64,000 nt of DNA from Diadema setosum (lineage: Eukaryota; Echinodermata; Echinoidea; Diadematoida; Diadematidae): positions 22,958,835 to 23,022,834 of the forward strand of contig NC_092693.1 in the NCBI RefSeq assembly GCF_964275005.1. The letters run 5' to 3'. Shown here piece after piece: positions 1 to 12,289 of the stretch; position 1 is the first letter of the stretch, and each line of letters begins with the position of its first letter. Below the pieces are notes generated by a model. It was not told where the DNA came from. It saw nothing but the letters and a program-made list of their open reading frames with translations, and ran no database searches. The translations under genes and the position numbers were made by a program.

Positions 1-1419
1 AAAGATGTTTGCACCATGTTTTGCCAGGTTGATGCACTGTAGCAATACATCATTTGATGCAATCAATGTACTGCAGAGCAATACATCATGGGCCCCTTCA
101 TGCATGAAGTTGCAATCATCCCGGTGCAATCGTGATAATATAGCTAGTGTAAACCAACTGAATGTACGAGTACGCAGCCAATGCTTGGCTATTATCCATA
201 CAGTGTGCATAATGATTTAGAAGCAATAAACATTGAATGTACACGCATCACTGACACATTGACACACTGACAGAAATAACCAACTTAAGTTGCCACAGAA
301 ATCCCACACCACATAGTTTCTGCTTGGTTTTTCTCTTCACAAAAATTATAGCCATGAGACATTTATTTCATTGACATGAGTTTTAAAGCAAAAATGGACA
401 GCCAAAAAGTCTTCCTCTAACTGGCAGTCCCTTCGCACTGCGATACCTATACCTACTTTGCACCTGGGGTGAATAACATTTTATGACTTCGATCTTACAT
501 CCCTTTGCAATCACTGATTGAAATCGGTGCATGCAAAGATGTGATGTGGCTCATCCAAGATACTGAACAGGTGGAAATTTTCATGTCAGTTATTTTTCAC
601 ACATTTTTAATTCACTCATGGTCCCACCAATTGAGTGAGCAATTCAAACAGCTCAATGCCACCATGGTGGTTGAAAACTTTGGTAGCACGCACTCTCGCA
701 AAAGGTAATTGGTCTGCATTACGACAGCAAATTCACCTACGACACAGGACTAGCAAATGTGAGAAACACTACTGATAACATACCAGTTTACAGCCCTACT
801 ATTTAAATACCTACCTTATGATTAAAGATTTAAAATGATATCACCAATAACAAGCAAAATATTTGCAAACTTTTATTTTCACACTGAGCTAATGGTGCGC
901 GGAATACAAGAAAATTTCAACTTTTACAGTATCGCTCTCTCTCTTCCAATTTGTTAGTTTCTCTTTTATCTGTTGTTTGTTTGTTTTCTTTTTCCATCAA
1001 GATGGCTGGATAGCCCATATTTAGCTGCACTAGACGGTCTTCCATGGGTCCAGTTGAGTGTACTTGGGGCAGATCACTTCTGCACCCTGCTATTTGAAGA
1101 TGAATGAAGAGGGATCTGTTACACAAGTGCGGGTTGTGACTCTCTCACAGACAGGACCTCCATTTTGTGTCCTATCCATGGGACAGAGTGTTTTTGCCTC
1201 TGCTGGAGAGGAGAGCATGATAACACACAATGTTGCACAGCAAGACTCACAGGGATTGTCCCTTACCTCAAAAGGTGTGTCTGTGATAGGGGGAAACCCT
1301 TACATCAAGCTTTCACACGGTAAACACAAAATACAACCTGAAAGAGAGAAATCCCTCATTGTTGGGTTTTCCCCACTTGAGTCATGTATACAAGTGTGAC
1401 TGCAGAAATGTCAGATTAC

Positions 1420-1767
1420 CCACCGCTGAGCCCCCGGCTCCTGTCAGCATGTCCACCATGGAGAAGAGCCCCTGGGCCCTGGCGCGGGTCAGTCTCTGGG
1501 TCAGCCTCAACCTCGTGAATATGTATGAGTGGCCCTCTCCTGACTGGATGATTGGCTGCCAGGTGGAAGTCTGCGACATTTGATTGGACAACTGAAGCTC
1601 GCAGACCACGCCTTCGCCATCTTGCAGCAAGAGAGACCAAATTGGGGCGGGACTTCCTTGCCATTGGCTCCCGCTTTGAGATGTAGATGGTCCCCTGAAG
1701 AATGGAGTTTTGGAAACATCAAAGTATATTTGATTTCAGTGGTAGTTAGACAACAACTTCCTTAGAC

Positions 1768-1835
<68 letters not shown>

Positions 1836-4800
1836 CGATAGATAGATAAATGATTAGATGGAGAGATAGAAAATGAATATGTAAATGATACAATACCAGA
1901 CACTTCATCTCATACACTTATATAAGATGATAACTTATCTATGCGGCAATCATTCTCTCACTTTTGAACCAGCATGAGAAAGTCAAAGCAATTTTGCACA
2001 GGAGTTGGATAGAAATCATGTTATCCATGCATCCCATTAAGTATTTACAACTTTTTTTCGAATTAAAGTTAAACTAGCTAATGTCTTGTAATATTGGTTA
2101 ATGATAATTACGTGAAAGGACATGTGTCAGCTACTGTAAAAGTCGAAATTTTCACGGTGTTGAAATTTTCCTGCATTTCGCGCAAACCAGAAACTAGCGT
2201 GAAAATAAAAGCATGCAAACATTTTTGCTTGCCATATGTTCCAGTAGTTGATGTCTGGATTCTGCGGGATTAAAAACACGCGAAACTCTTCTTACCTGGC
2301 TGAGCGCGAAAAATTAGTCGCACGGAAATATCCACTTTTACAGTATCTTGTTATAAGACATTGGAGGGTTCCCTACCTAGCAGACTGGTTTACAACACTT
2401 CTCTGCTGCTTTCTCTGCACCACTCTCTGTACTCTAGCCTTGAAGCTGATACCAGATGATGAACATCCACCAGTCTCGCTCACACACTCCATAATGGATG
2501 AGGAAACAGGCTGCCTTCTGCCCAGTTCCTCTGCACCACCAAGAGAGGGCGACATTCCCATATTCTGACTGAAGAGCTTCATAGGACGTAGAAACTGTAT
2601 ATTCCATGAAAAAAAACACAACAAACAAAAGCGAAATATGGTACAAACAATTATTGAAGGAGCACCACCAAGAGAGGGCGACATTCCCATATTCTGACTG
2701 AAAAGCTTCATAGGACGTAGAAACTGTATATTCCGTGAAAAAAACAAGAACAAAAGCGAAATATGGTACAAATGGACAAATATTGAAGGAGCACCACCAA
2801 GAGAGGGCGACATTCCCAATATTCTGACTGAAGACCTTCATAGGATGTAGAAACTGTATGTGACCCGCTACAACAAAATGATCCTAAAGTCGGGCGAGGT
2901 CGATTATTTGAAAATTGCATGACACAATTCCCTAATCTTTCTGCTTTAAATTGATATATTACACGTCTTATAAAAATAATCGGCTGCGGAGATATCGATG
3001 TTTAAAAGAGAGCATGTCAAGACGTCTGGGAAATCACTGTTTCGAGAAAAGCGCCCTAAAAGTTCTCCTTGCGACGCAATCACAATCAAGAGACACGCAA
3101 GTCAGTATTCACCTCCGGACAATAGAAGTTAAGCCCTAGCAACCCCCGAAATGCTCATTCAAACACAGCGTCGGCGGTCTCCTCACCGACCAATCAGTGA
3201 CCAGGATGTCAGGAGAAGCGGCTAGGCATAGTGCAACCCGCCCGCACGCACTAGTCGACTGGGCAGTGTGCGAGCTTCACGCTTCGGTTAGCGGCAAGCA
3301 GCAAACTGACCAATGAGATCACTCTGATCGTTGTTAGGGGCGGAGCCTATGTGTGGCGCTCAATCCAAATGTTCGAACCAGTTTCTGCTTCGTTGAAACG
3401 TCAAAAAAACATGGCCCAGAAAAACGCTATTTTTTGGTCTTTCCTTTCTTCATTTTGCTTCAAAATTTCAACAGATGATAGAAGACATGTCAGACTCTAA
3501 TAATATGTCAAATTCAGAAAATCGTAAGTTTTGACCAATTTTGATGCTCTAACTTCAAACTCGATTTTCACGGCTTCGACAGTGCGCGACTTTAGGACCA
3601 TTTTGTTGTAGCGGGTCACATATATTCCATGAATTCAAAAAAAAAAAAATATGGTGCAAACAGACAGACCTTGAAGGACAGTGTCAAAGGGTAAAAATAT
3701 AAATTAGTGATCATACATGGACTAGCAATATTCAGAGGGATAACTTGACTTCAGTCAAGCACCTAATGCACCAAAGGCCTGGCATGGTTGGTATTCTCAT
3801 TCAAAGTCAAGTAGCATCAGATACTGTTAAAAAGGACAATATAGTAAGTTGATATTAATTCCATAAATATTTTTTTACTGTATTGCAAAATATAAAACTT
3901 CTACTAATATGTTTTATACATTTGAAGGACACAGCCAGTCAATTTAAATTTAAGAGTAATCCTAAATAGCCCAGGTTTGATGGTGAAAAAAAAAATCAAG
4001 CTCTTGGACTGACCTGAAATTTATTATTGAACAATTTTCATGACAGAAAGGTCTCTTCAATCATCTCTTCTTATCACCTATTTCTTGGATATCTGACATA
4101 CACACACAATAGTGATTGCTGTGTCTTTCAGAGTGTGGGAAGCAAAAATACCTGTTTACTCATGCCAGGAGATCAAAACATGATTTCTCCAGTCGTAACC
4201 ACAAACTTACAGGTGACATACAGGGAGGCCCAAAAAGAACGGAACCCCTAAGATCTTTAATTTCAGCAATATTGTTGCAAATATATCATTATTTTGCATA
4301 CTACTGGAAAGGCCATTCTTTGTCCAATAGATTGACACCAAGTTCTTTAATTTTGGTTAATGTGTTATGATTTTAGGACCATTTTTGTCAACCCTTGCAA
4401 TTTTCAAAATGTGATCATTTTGCACTCTCAGAGATACCAAAACCAGCGACAATTCGGCTTGTCATAGAACCAGTAGCGTTCACAATGTGTGGAATGTGGG
4501 GCGGACAATGACAATGACACCGTCCGCCCCACATTCCACACACTGTGAACGCTATACTGGTTCTATGACAAGCCAAATTGTCGCTGGTTTCGGTATCTCT
4601 GAGAGTGCAAAATGATCACAACTTGGTGTCATTGTATTGGAAAAAGTATGGCCTTTCCAATAGTATGCAAAATAATGACATACTGTATACGCCATATATT
4701 TCGCGAGTCTAAAGTTTCGCGAATTGGGAATTCCTGACGATTTTGCGAGTGGTTAAATTCGCGATCGTGGAGTCCTGTATTAAACGGAGAAACGTATATG

Positions 4801-5038
4801 CATACGTCACATTCACATCAGGATCAGAGTCAATATTTTCGCGTGTCTTTAATTTCGCGAATAACACCCGACTCGTGAAAATCGCGAAAATAAAAACCTC
4901 GCGAAATATTCGGCGAATACAGTATTTGCAACAGTATTGGTGAAAACAAAGATCTTAGGTATTCCATTCTTTCTGGGCCACTCTGTATTGACTTGTAAAG
5001 TATCAACATACACAAAGAATTTCATTCAAAATTACACA

Positions 5039-5076
<38 letters not shown>

Positions 5077-8000
5077 CAGGAGTTTCTATTGCAACGACTT
5101 GGGCAATGTTGAACAATGCAAGGTTCACTGGTTTCTGCATTATCAGGTCTCCGCAAACATGCCTTCCAGTGCCCCAGTTAATTCTCAGAACACCTACGAC
5201 AGACTGACACCCACGACAGACTGACACCCATTCTCACCTTTCTTGTCTCTTCTCTCTCTGTGTTGTCAGGAATGAGTTGTGGCTGTGCTTGTGAGGATTC
5301 ACCAATACCACTACCACGGTCTGCCTCAGAGTTCAGAGGTCGGCAAAAGTGTGTGCACAAAATGACAGGCTTACTGTAGTTTGGTATGGACAGCTTCTGC
5401 CTGCACAGATTGAGAAGGAGTTTATAATGACGAGTTGCCCCATTGCACAGGACACCAGCAATATGAAATTAATATACATGAACGGCAGTCCAACATTTCA
5501 CAAATTTGCAATATTTTGATGACCCACGGAAGGAAAAAAACAAACTTCAAGCTAGTGATACAAGAAATTGTGATTTCTCTAAGAACTCTTTAAACGGTGA
5601 TATTTGTTCCATCAACCCTCCATAAAAAACAAGCAAACAACCAAATGTGTCTATTTGCAGTTTAGATCTTGCAAACATTATGATTAGATCTGAAAAGCCC
5701 GAGATTCATACCATCAACCTTGCCTAACTCAACCTCGCCCAAGTCGAATGTCTTTTCAAGTCCTCTTCTCTTCATATTCTAGTGATTTTAATCCCTCATA
5801 CATCAAATTTTCTTTGAAGTCAAAGCTATTTCTTCAGTCCAAATAAATTCAACTTAGGCAAGGTTGAGTGCATATCCATATTTTCAGCGTCACTCACCAT
5901 GGGGTGTGGATGGCAATCACAGAGTCCTTGCCCAGACCAAGCCGCTGTGCCGTGGCACGTGCAAACAGGACACACACGGCTTCATCTCTCCTTCCTGCTC
6001 CTGCTCCTGCTCCTTCCTCTCCCCTTCCTCCTCTTCCTCCACCGGTGGCATTGGTCCTGGACCCTGAGGCATCCCCTCCCACGGCATCCCTTGCCCCTAT
6101 TTCTCCATGGAGGAGGAAGCAGTTGGCCGCATACAGACCCACGTGACTTTCCAGGGAGAGGACTCGCACAACAAGCTTGGACTTCCTCTTGCTCTCTGAT
6201 TGACACAGTTTAATGAGACAGAGGACCAAAAACCAGATAGTGTGACATTGGGTGATTTCAAGTGTGGTGCTAGTGCTAGTGCTAGTGTTATCTCCCGAAC
6301 AACTGCCTTAAATCGAGCTCCAACACCATTGGTCAGATTAATGCAAATGACACCAATCCAAATCATCAGTCCTAATACTCGAGAGTAGGTGTTGGCATCA
6401 AACCACTGCGAAGTCTGTGAGAATTGCATGATGAAAAAAGCAATGGCGCGTGGTTACATTCAAATATTAAAACATGAAGTCATGACTGCTTAGTTTTAGA
6501 CACATCATTAGGAAGAAGAATTAAAATGCCACAAATTTCATTTTTCTCCAAAACACAGCAACCTTAATTTTGCTTGAAGCATCAAAGTGAATGCATTTAA
6601 GAAGTCTTCTTACCTTGCTGAGAACCCTGTGAATCATGTTGGTTATGATACCACATGGCCACCGAGGATTTCTCTCTGTTCACCAACCGCTGGAGGCGCT
6701 CTGCCAGACCAAGTCTAGAGATGCAAGCAAACAAACCAAAGACTGGGTAACACACATTCTGTGAAATTTCACACAGAATACCGCACTTTACCCCACTTTT
6801 ACTTGATTGCCTTTCAACGTACTCTCACACCAAAAAAGAAAAAGAAAAAAAAAAGATATAAGAAATAAAATAAGATAAAAAATAAAGAATAAATAAAGAA
6901 AGAAAGAACAAAAAATAATTTAAAAAATCATAAAAATATTAGCTTATGCCTCAAGATTTTTTTAACCACAAAGCCCTTCTCGTTTAAAGTCATCACTGCC
7001 TGAGTTTAGTTATCACTGCCCAGGTTGTTACAGTGCTATTGTGATTTGAGACAGAGACTAGATTTTTTTTTTTTAATGTAACTTCTTTACAACATGGAGA
7101 ATTTCATAAATATTTTATGTGCAGGTAAATGGCAGTGTTGTGAGGGGATGACATCATTACATCATTTGATATGCATGATAGATGATTGTGATTAACATTA
7201 TTTCATTTTGTTTATAGCACTTTCTTTATAGCACTAGTGCAGCACAATGATTAGTATGTTCAAGGGAACTTACTCTACAAGGCCTCAGAGGCTTTGTTGT
7301 TGTTGTGTTTTGTTTTTTGTTTTTACTTTTTTTACACTTTCAAGTATTGGAGGTAAAATTTTTTGGCTCATATATTGATGTAAAATTTTGCAAATGTACA
7401 TAATCTGTGTACATTTTGTTTTACACAATACACTTACCATGCCTATCAAAGTGACATGTTTATAGGACACCTTTTTCAATGTCAGCCTGTGAACTACCTT
7501 CAACTCATGGCTACAAACATTCTGAATATGATGCCTAGAGAGCTATAGTACTGTAAAAACATATCCGTCCATGCATGCACAAGTTCACATAATCACAAAC
7601 TTGAGCAATCTTGTTATTTCCTTGTGATAGTGCACACGAGGATTTGCCAAAATAAGTACTAGTAGTCAGTAGATCTGGCGTGGGCTGTGGACTGGCATTG
7701 TTACACGCACTTAAACATCTATCACCTGTTACATGTACTTCACAACCACACGTTGACAAAGAATGGTACTTAAAATCCACATTCACCTTCAAGTTTGGTT
7801 TGAGAACAAAGCTTGTTCTGTAGACCTTATAGCTTTCTCATGTGAACTTCTTCCCAATAGAACAGATTTTGTATACCTTTTGAAGACATGAGATGAGTTG
7901 GTACCACAAGAGGGGGGGGGGGGGGGGCAATGAGAGTGACAGTAAGAGTGTAGTGGGGTAGATATTAATAAGTGAATACGATGACAATTTCACAAGCAGT

Positions 8001-11000
8001 GTGAGAGACAGACACTTACTTGAGGAATTTCCTCTTTTTTCTCGCCGAATCCCCTGCGTCTCCTCGGCCAGAGGTGGACGTTGATGCTGTTGCCGTCGTT
8101 GTAGCACCTGCACCATGAGCTGTTTTCTCTGGTGTGACTGCAGCCTGGAGCTTCAGCTTTTTGACCCATTCACTGCCGGTATGTGGGCTGGCACCTGGTG
8201 AGGTGGCATTAGCATTGTCTGGGCCTCTCTGTGTGTGCCTCTGGTGTTGGGTTGGTAAGGAGGAGGCATCTGATACACAGGTGCTGATGGATAATTCCTA
8301 CAAGGATGAGTTTTGAATACTGGTAAACAATATGTCACATGAAAAACTTACAAAGTCTACACAACTACAAGTACCCTTAAAATCACTACCCATATGGTAC
8401 ACAGTAAAAAAAAAAAATCTTGATATTTAGGAAGAGCTGACAAAATGGTGTGTGTGTGTGTGAATAAGATCAGTATTCATCCAGTACACTAGCCATACCA
8501 TGAAAAGGAACATTGCTTCCCTGAACAGTTCATGTTCAAATGTCACTGTACTATGATATCTCCTTAAAAGATCATTGCCGTACTATTGGGCCAGCTTGAT
8601 GTAGTAACACTCTGTCTTGCATCTCTACTAGTGTGGTATACATTTGTTTTGTAGTGATCACCATAGCAGCAGTAAGTGCTGTAAGTGGGCTCTGTCAGTT
8701 CCCTAAATGAAGGTGTCTAAAAACTAAAAAGAAAACACCACAGTTGGTTGCTCTATTTTTGTTTAATTCAAATATACATGGATAATAATCTAATATGTGG
8801 AACACAACATACATTGTTGTCTTGAAAATTATCAACTCAAATCTGTATGCTGAGATTAAATCATGCTGAAATCTTGGACTGCAGAATGTAGAGCAACAAG
8901 AAATGCATGGCAATATTTTAAGTTAAATGTATCAGCGGACAGGGTCACAGCACTTGCCCAGGTATACATAAACGAGATGCAAAAGACAATGCATAGCAGT
9001 CTAAATATTAGGAATATGTGTTAATTCTTGTTTCATTCCATTTATGTGAGCATCATATGATCTGATTTCCTAAGTCTACACCTTTCCTTCATTAATGTAT
9101 TGGTGTTTTCTTTTAACCCCACGCTGACTTCAAAGTGAAGTGTGCTGATTTATTCTGATGGTTTAAGTAGTCTTAAATCAATCAAGACATTGTCTACACA
9201 GAGAAGTATTAATATAGTACAATTTGCCATCATGTGAGTCAACAGGTGAAGGAGATATATTTTTTTCCCTACTTACTTCATTGGTAGACTCCTCCGGTGA
9301 CTCGTAATCCAGGATTTCTGGTTCACATGAGCTCTGTTATCACAAAACATGAAAAACACATATATATATCAGCTGAACAGCTGATATATCCTGAATTCTT
9401 TGAAGATGAAATATCACATCATTTGACTCAATATAACAGTGCTGTGAAGCAACTAGAAATCTGTTAATGGTGTCTAATCTTTTCAGTATAGCGAGAAGCT
9501 AGAAATTGGGCTGGTTGCATGGGCTTGAACCCCATGCAACCAGCCCAATTTCTAGCCTTGGAATGTTATCAGTCTGTGTCAATAAATCCTACATAATATG
9601 GCATAACACGATTGTCACTGCGATTGTCATATTAGAACATTTAAAGTCAGTATTTGAGAAAACTGATTTATCCCATATCACACACATAACGTTGATTAAT
9701 TCCACAACAGTGCACAAATTTCTTGGAGTGTAACAGCCTTTAATATATATCATCAAAATGCACCAAATTGACAAAATGCTGAGGATCATATACCATAGCT
9801 CAGCCTTACAATTAGCATCTGCTTCTTCATTTCCCTTTTTGATGACAATGTGTGGGAAAAAAAAACAAACAACTCACTTCTATAGCTGTTGAACATTCAC
9901 TGATCTGAAAAGGAGGTCTCAAAAAAACTGTAGAGACATGCTTAATTATGTACCCTTTTGCAGCGAAGAACCCAAAGAGTATTGAAGTCAGCACATGATT
10001 GTTTTCAGACAAGACGTAGTCACAAAATCACTCTCAGAAGTCAGAGGTTTGTGCACACACAGAACTGTGTGAGCTCATTAAAATCAATATGATTTCACTT
10101 CTCACCTTGGGACTTGTTGACCGACCGTTACTCCGTCTGGGATGACCACAGCTTTGTCTGAATGTCTTGTCCCTCTGTGCGTTTTTGTCTCCTGAAAGTC
10201 TACTCCCTTCAACTCTTTCTTCCTGTCCCATGGGTACATTTATTCCTGTGAAAAATGATTTACATTAATATTGACTGAGAAACACAGGCAAATTTTCATG
10301 TGATGTCTCAAACTTTCGAGAAACACATAACCGGTAGGCCTACATGTCATTTGGAGAATTTAAATACAAGATGAGATGATAACAAGTATGATATTAAAAT
10401 ATAAGAGAAACACCTTGCAACATCCAGTGGGCACTTGAAAAATAGCAGACACAGACATGTGACCAGAGATCGAAGTTCAAATGTCTTTTGATTGTCTAAT
10501 CAGTACGATCACTCAGCCTTTATTTGAACACGGAAGGCCCAATATAAGTATGATTTTCATTAGATTTGCTCAAAGAATGAATTTGGTTACATTGAAAAAA
10601 AAAAATCATTCAGGATTTTTTGTGACATGTTTCTCTTGCTGAACTGCTCTAACTCAAAACAATCTTCTCTTGGGGTGGGGGGGGTTCCCTTGTAGGTGTA
10701 TGATTGTCATTCTTTAATTATCATGGGCTTCACACCTGTCTATCTGTGTGATCTACATTTGTATTACCTCTCTCACAAGGGGAAGTTTTCGAAGGTGACG
10801 TCAGTGATTCCCCTCTCTCTAACCCAGCCTCCTCAGAATACTGAGAATGCAGCAAACCAGACACTGGTATCCTTGGGCTTCCTAGGTCCCCCGAGTCACT
10901 ACTGGAATCGCTAATGCATAGTTCTTCAGAGTCCAGAGGTGGCGTTCTCTGCCCTGTTTTGGCCCCAAATACCACTGCTCTCTCTTCACTGCGAGATCCC

Positions 11001-12035
11001 ACCAGTGCCGGGCCCCGTCGCTGCCGACGAGGCGCTGGTCTCGAGGGGTTCCTTCGCAAATGACTTTTCTTCTTCAATGGGGCCATGCCTAGTGTCCGCA
11101 AGTCTTCCACATCTTTGGCATCCTCGTCACTGGAAGAAGACCAATCAATGACTGCCTCTTCTTCCGCCTCCTCATCCTCTTCCTGTTCCTCTCTGGAGCA
11201 CTCATCAGTTCGGGGATTCCATCTCTTCATATTCACATCTGCAAGAATTGCAAATAGTATGGAGATGATAGCAATAGGAAACTGAAAAAGCACTGAGAGA
11301 GTGCAAACCTCCTCCACCAAGCAGCTCATTTCCATCCATACAAGTATGCTGAAAATTGCCCTTATTTCCTAATGATGAAGAAGCCTTTCTGTTGTGTCTC
11401 AGAGTGTACCTCATCAGCAGCTTACTGCATGCTGCACATCCAGCATGAAACACTATACATCGTATATACCACAACAACATAAGCAGCAGCAACAACATAG
11501 GCAGCAGCAGCATCAGCTTCTTCTGTGTAATACTAAAGAAACTTTCAAAAAGAACCATCAGGATTAGGTAAGATGCATCATGTATGCTCACTGCTTTAGT
11601 TGCAACAGCACTCTGTTCAGTTTGCCGTAAAAGCGTGTAAAATAAGAAATAGTTGTCATCATTATCATTATTAAGAGGAAGGTGTGGTGGGAGACTCTCC
11701 TACAATCCTAGCAGGCATGTTAATGGAATTGAAATTGGAAATAGTCGGCTTTTTAGTGCAGTGTACAATGCATGAGGTGTGGTCATACACATACATTTAT
11801 ATGTACTTGTTTGTGACACAGCCATCCTCTCATGTGCTCTGTTCAGACTTTTCCTACAGGTATGACTGCAAAATTATTAATCTACGAACGATTCTAGCCA
11901 TCCATCACGCATACCTTTTGTTGCCGTTTTTTCCTTCCACTTGTGGAGTTCTTCAAACCCAGCACTGCAGCCTGACCAATCTTTCTCGATGCGGTCAAGG
12001 TAGGATGTTTTCCGTTTCTTCTTGGGAGGGTTCAT
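1420..12035 (-). CDS. SPIDR: SPIDR homologue, scaffold protein in homologous-recombination repair (partial, 3' end outside window)
   Basis: Ten exons, read right to left, fit each other in splice phase: 11915-12044 (ATG at 12035), 10768-11238, 10106-10245, 9277-9333, 8020-8297, 6614-6714, 5898-6195, 5238-5400, then after a gap 2377-2530 and 1420-1694. All are bounded by AG and GT. Products match human SPIDR as I recall it: GLAERLQRLVNREKSS (human GLAERLNGLQNRERS), a WQKLSIPNYSKPVIL stretch (human WQKLIIPSGSCPVIL), and RLTRARAQGLFSMVDML near 1500 (human KVTRGRTAGIFSLIDTL). The N-terminal half is acidic, serine-rich and disordered, with a KKKRK basic patch at residues 5-9. In vertebrates SPIDR bridges BLM and RAD51-class factors at breaks; I infer the same nuclear role. 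One or more exons between 2531 and 5237 are not placed with confidence (candidates 5099-5134 and 4078-4151). The C-terminal part lies left of base 1. Confidence 0.85.
1765..1849. repeat. (GATA)n microsatellite
   Basis: About twenty copies of GATA with one internal GATC variant, lying in a SPIDR intron just upstream (on the minus strand) of the exon 1420-1694. Confidence 0.95.
2132..2345. mobile_element. MITE with TACTGTAAAAGT ends, copy 1
   Basis: A 214-bp element with terminal inverted repeats: the left end reads TACTGTAAAAGTCGAAA and the right end is its near complement. TA at both ends fits a Tc1/mariner-type target. A second, 213-bp copy lies at 57085-57297 in a DCAF11 intron with the same internal order of words (ATAAAAGC, ATATGTTCC, GATTAAAAACA). 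No coding capacity; presumably mobilised in trans. Confidence 0.75.
2533..3677. repeat. 129-bp tandem repeat, three copies, third copy split by a MITE
   Basis: Units start at 2533, 2662 and 2791, each opening GCACCACCAAGAGAGGGCG. The third unit is interrupted after 2858 by the element at 2859-3620 and resumes at 3621-3677 (TATATTCCATGAATTC followed by an A run). The first unit overlaps the polypyrimidine tract and AG of the SPIDR exon 2377-2530, so the duplication copied the intron side of a splice acceptor. Confidence 0.8.
2859..3620. mobile_element. MITE with TGTGACCCGCTACAAC inverted ends, TA target duplication
   Basis: A 762-bp non-coding element with about 33-bp imperfect terminal inverted repeats: the left end opens TGTGACCCGCTACAACAAAA and the right end closes with its complement GTTGTAGCGGGTCACA. 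It sits inside the third copy of the 129-bp tandem repeat. The uninterrupted copies show the empty site, CTGTATATTCC, so the duplication is TA (2857-2858 and 3621-3622). Confidence 0.85.
4219..4987. mobile_element. Large foldback (mariner-like) element
   Basis: A nearly full-length palindrome. The left end TACAGGGAGGCCCAAAAAGA is answered on the right by the complement of TACAGAGTGGCCCAGAAAGA, and the whole left half is mirrored across a short centre near 4500-4515. The inner arms (about 4441-4620) are close to perfect. TA at both ends fits a Tc1/mariner target. A second MITE (4681-4924) is nested in the right arm. Lies in a SPIDR intron. Confidence 0.8.
4681..4924. mobile_element. MITE nested in the foldback element; TCGCGAA-rich, 28-bp TIRs
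   Basis: Starts TACTGTATACGCCATATATT and ends with the complement of TACTGTATTCGCCGAATATT, giving roughly 28-bp inverted repeats closing in TTTCGCGAG. The interior repeats TTCGCGA in both orientations. Its outer bases (TACTGTATTCGCCG) resemble those of the autonomous pogo-like element at 60412-62881 (TACCGTATTCGCCGGCG). Confidence 0.75.
5042..5073. repeat. Poly(A) run
   Basis: Over thirty A residues in a row beside a possible short SPIDR exon (5099-5134). It may be the tail of a lost retro-insert or simple slippage; nothing identifiable precedes it. Confidence 0.9.
9498..9556. repeat. Perfect 26-bp hairpin with 7-base loop
   Basis: Left arm 9498-9523 and right arm 9531-9556 are exact complements, separated by CTTGAAC. 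The pairing stops abruptly at both outer ends and no flanking repeat was seen. Lies in a SPIDR intron between exons 9277-9333 and 10106-10245. Confidence 0.9.
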
Positions 12036-12223
12036 CTTGTAAACCTGGGGACAGATGGAAAACATCAAGATTTTGTTTAAAATTCCATGGTGGTGGACAC
12101 TTTTTTCTAAGACCCTTTTCTTGATAATTGATGAATAGACACACAACAGTAACATGTTATACAATAAACCTATACTGAATTCTTAGTAATGTGAGCTAGT
12201 TTACCATATTAACCCTTTGAGTA

Positions 12224-12289
12224 CGAGTCCTGAGCATACTCGGGCAAGGGTAAAAAATGGGAATTGTTGCAAAATCAGTCCATCCTCAA
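12224..12289. repeat. Dispersed repeat CGAGTCC...CATACTCGGGCA, copy 1
   Basis: Shares word order with 53633-53708: CGAGTCC, CATACTCGGGCA, GGG, GAATT, TTG, then GCAAAATCAGTCCATCCTCAA. Both copies are short (66-76 bp) and AT-rich outside these words. Family unknown. Confidence 0.7.
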
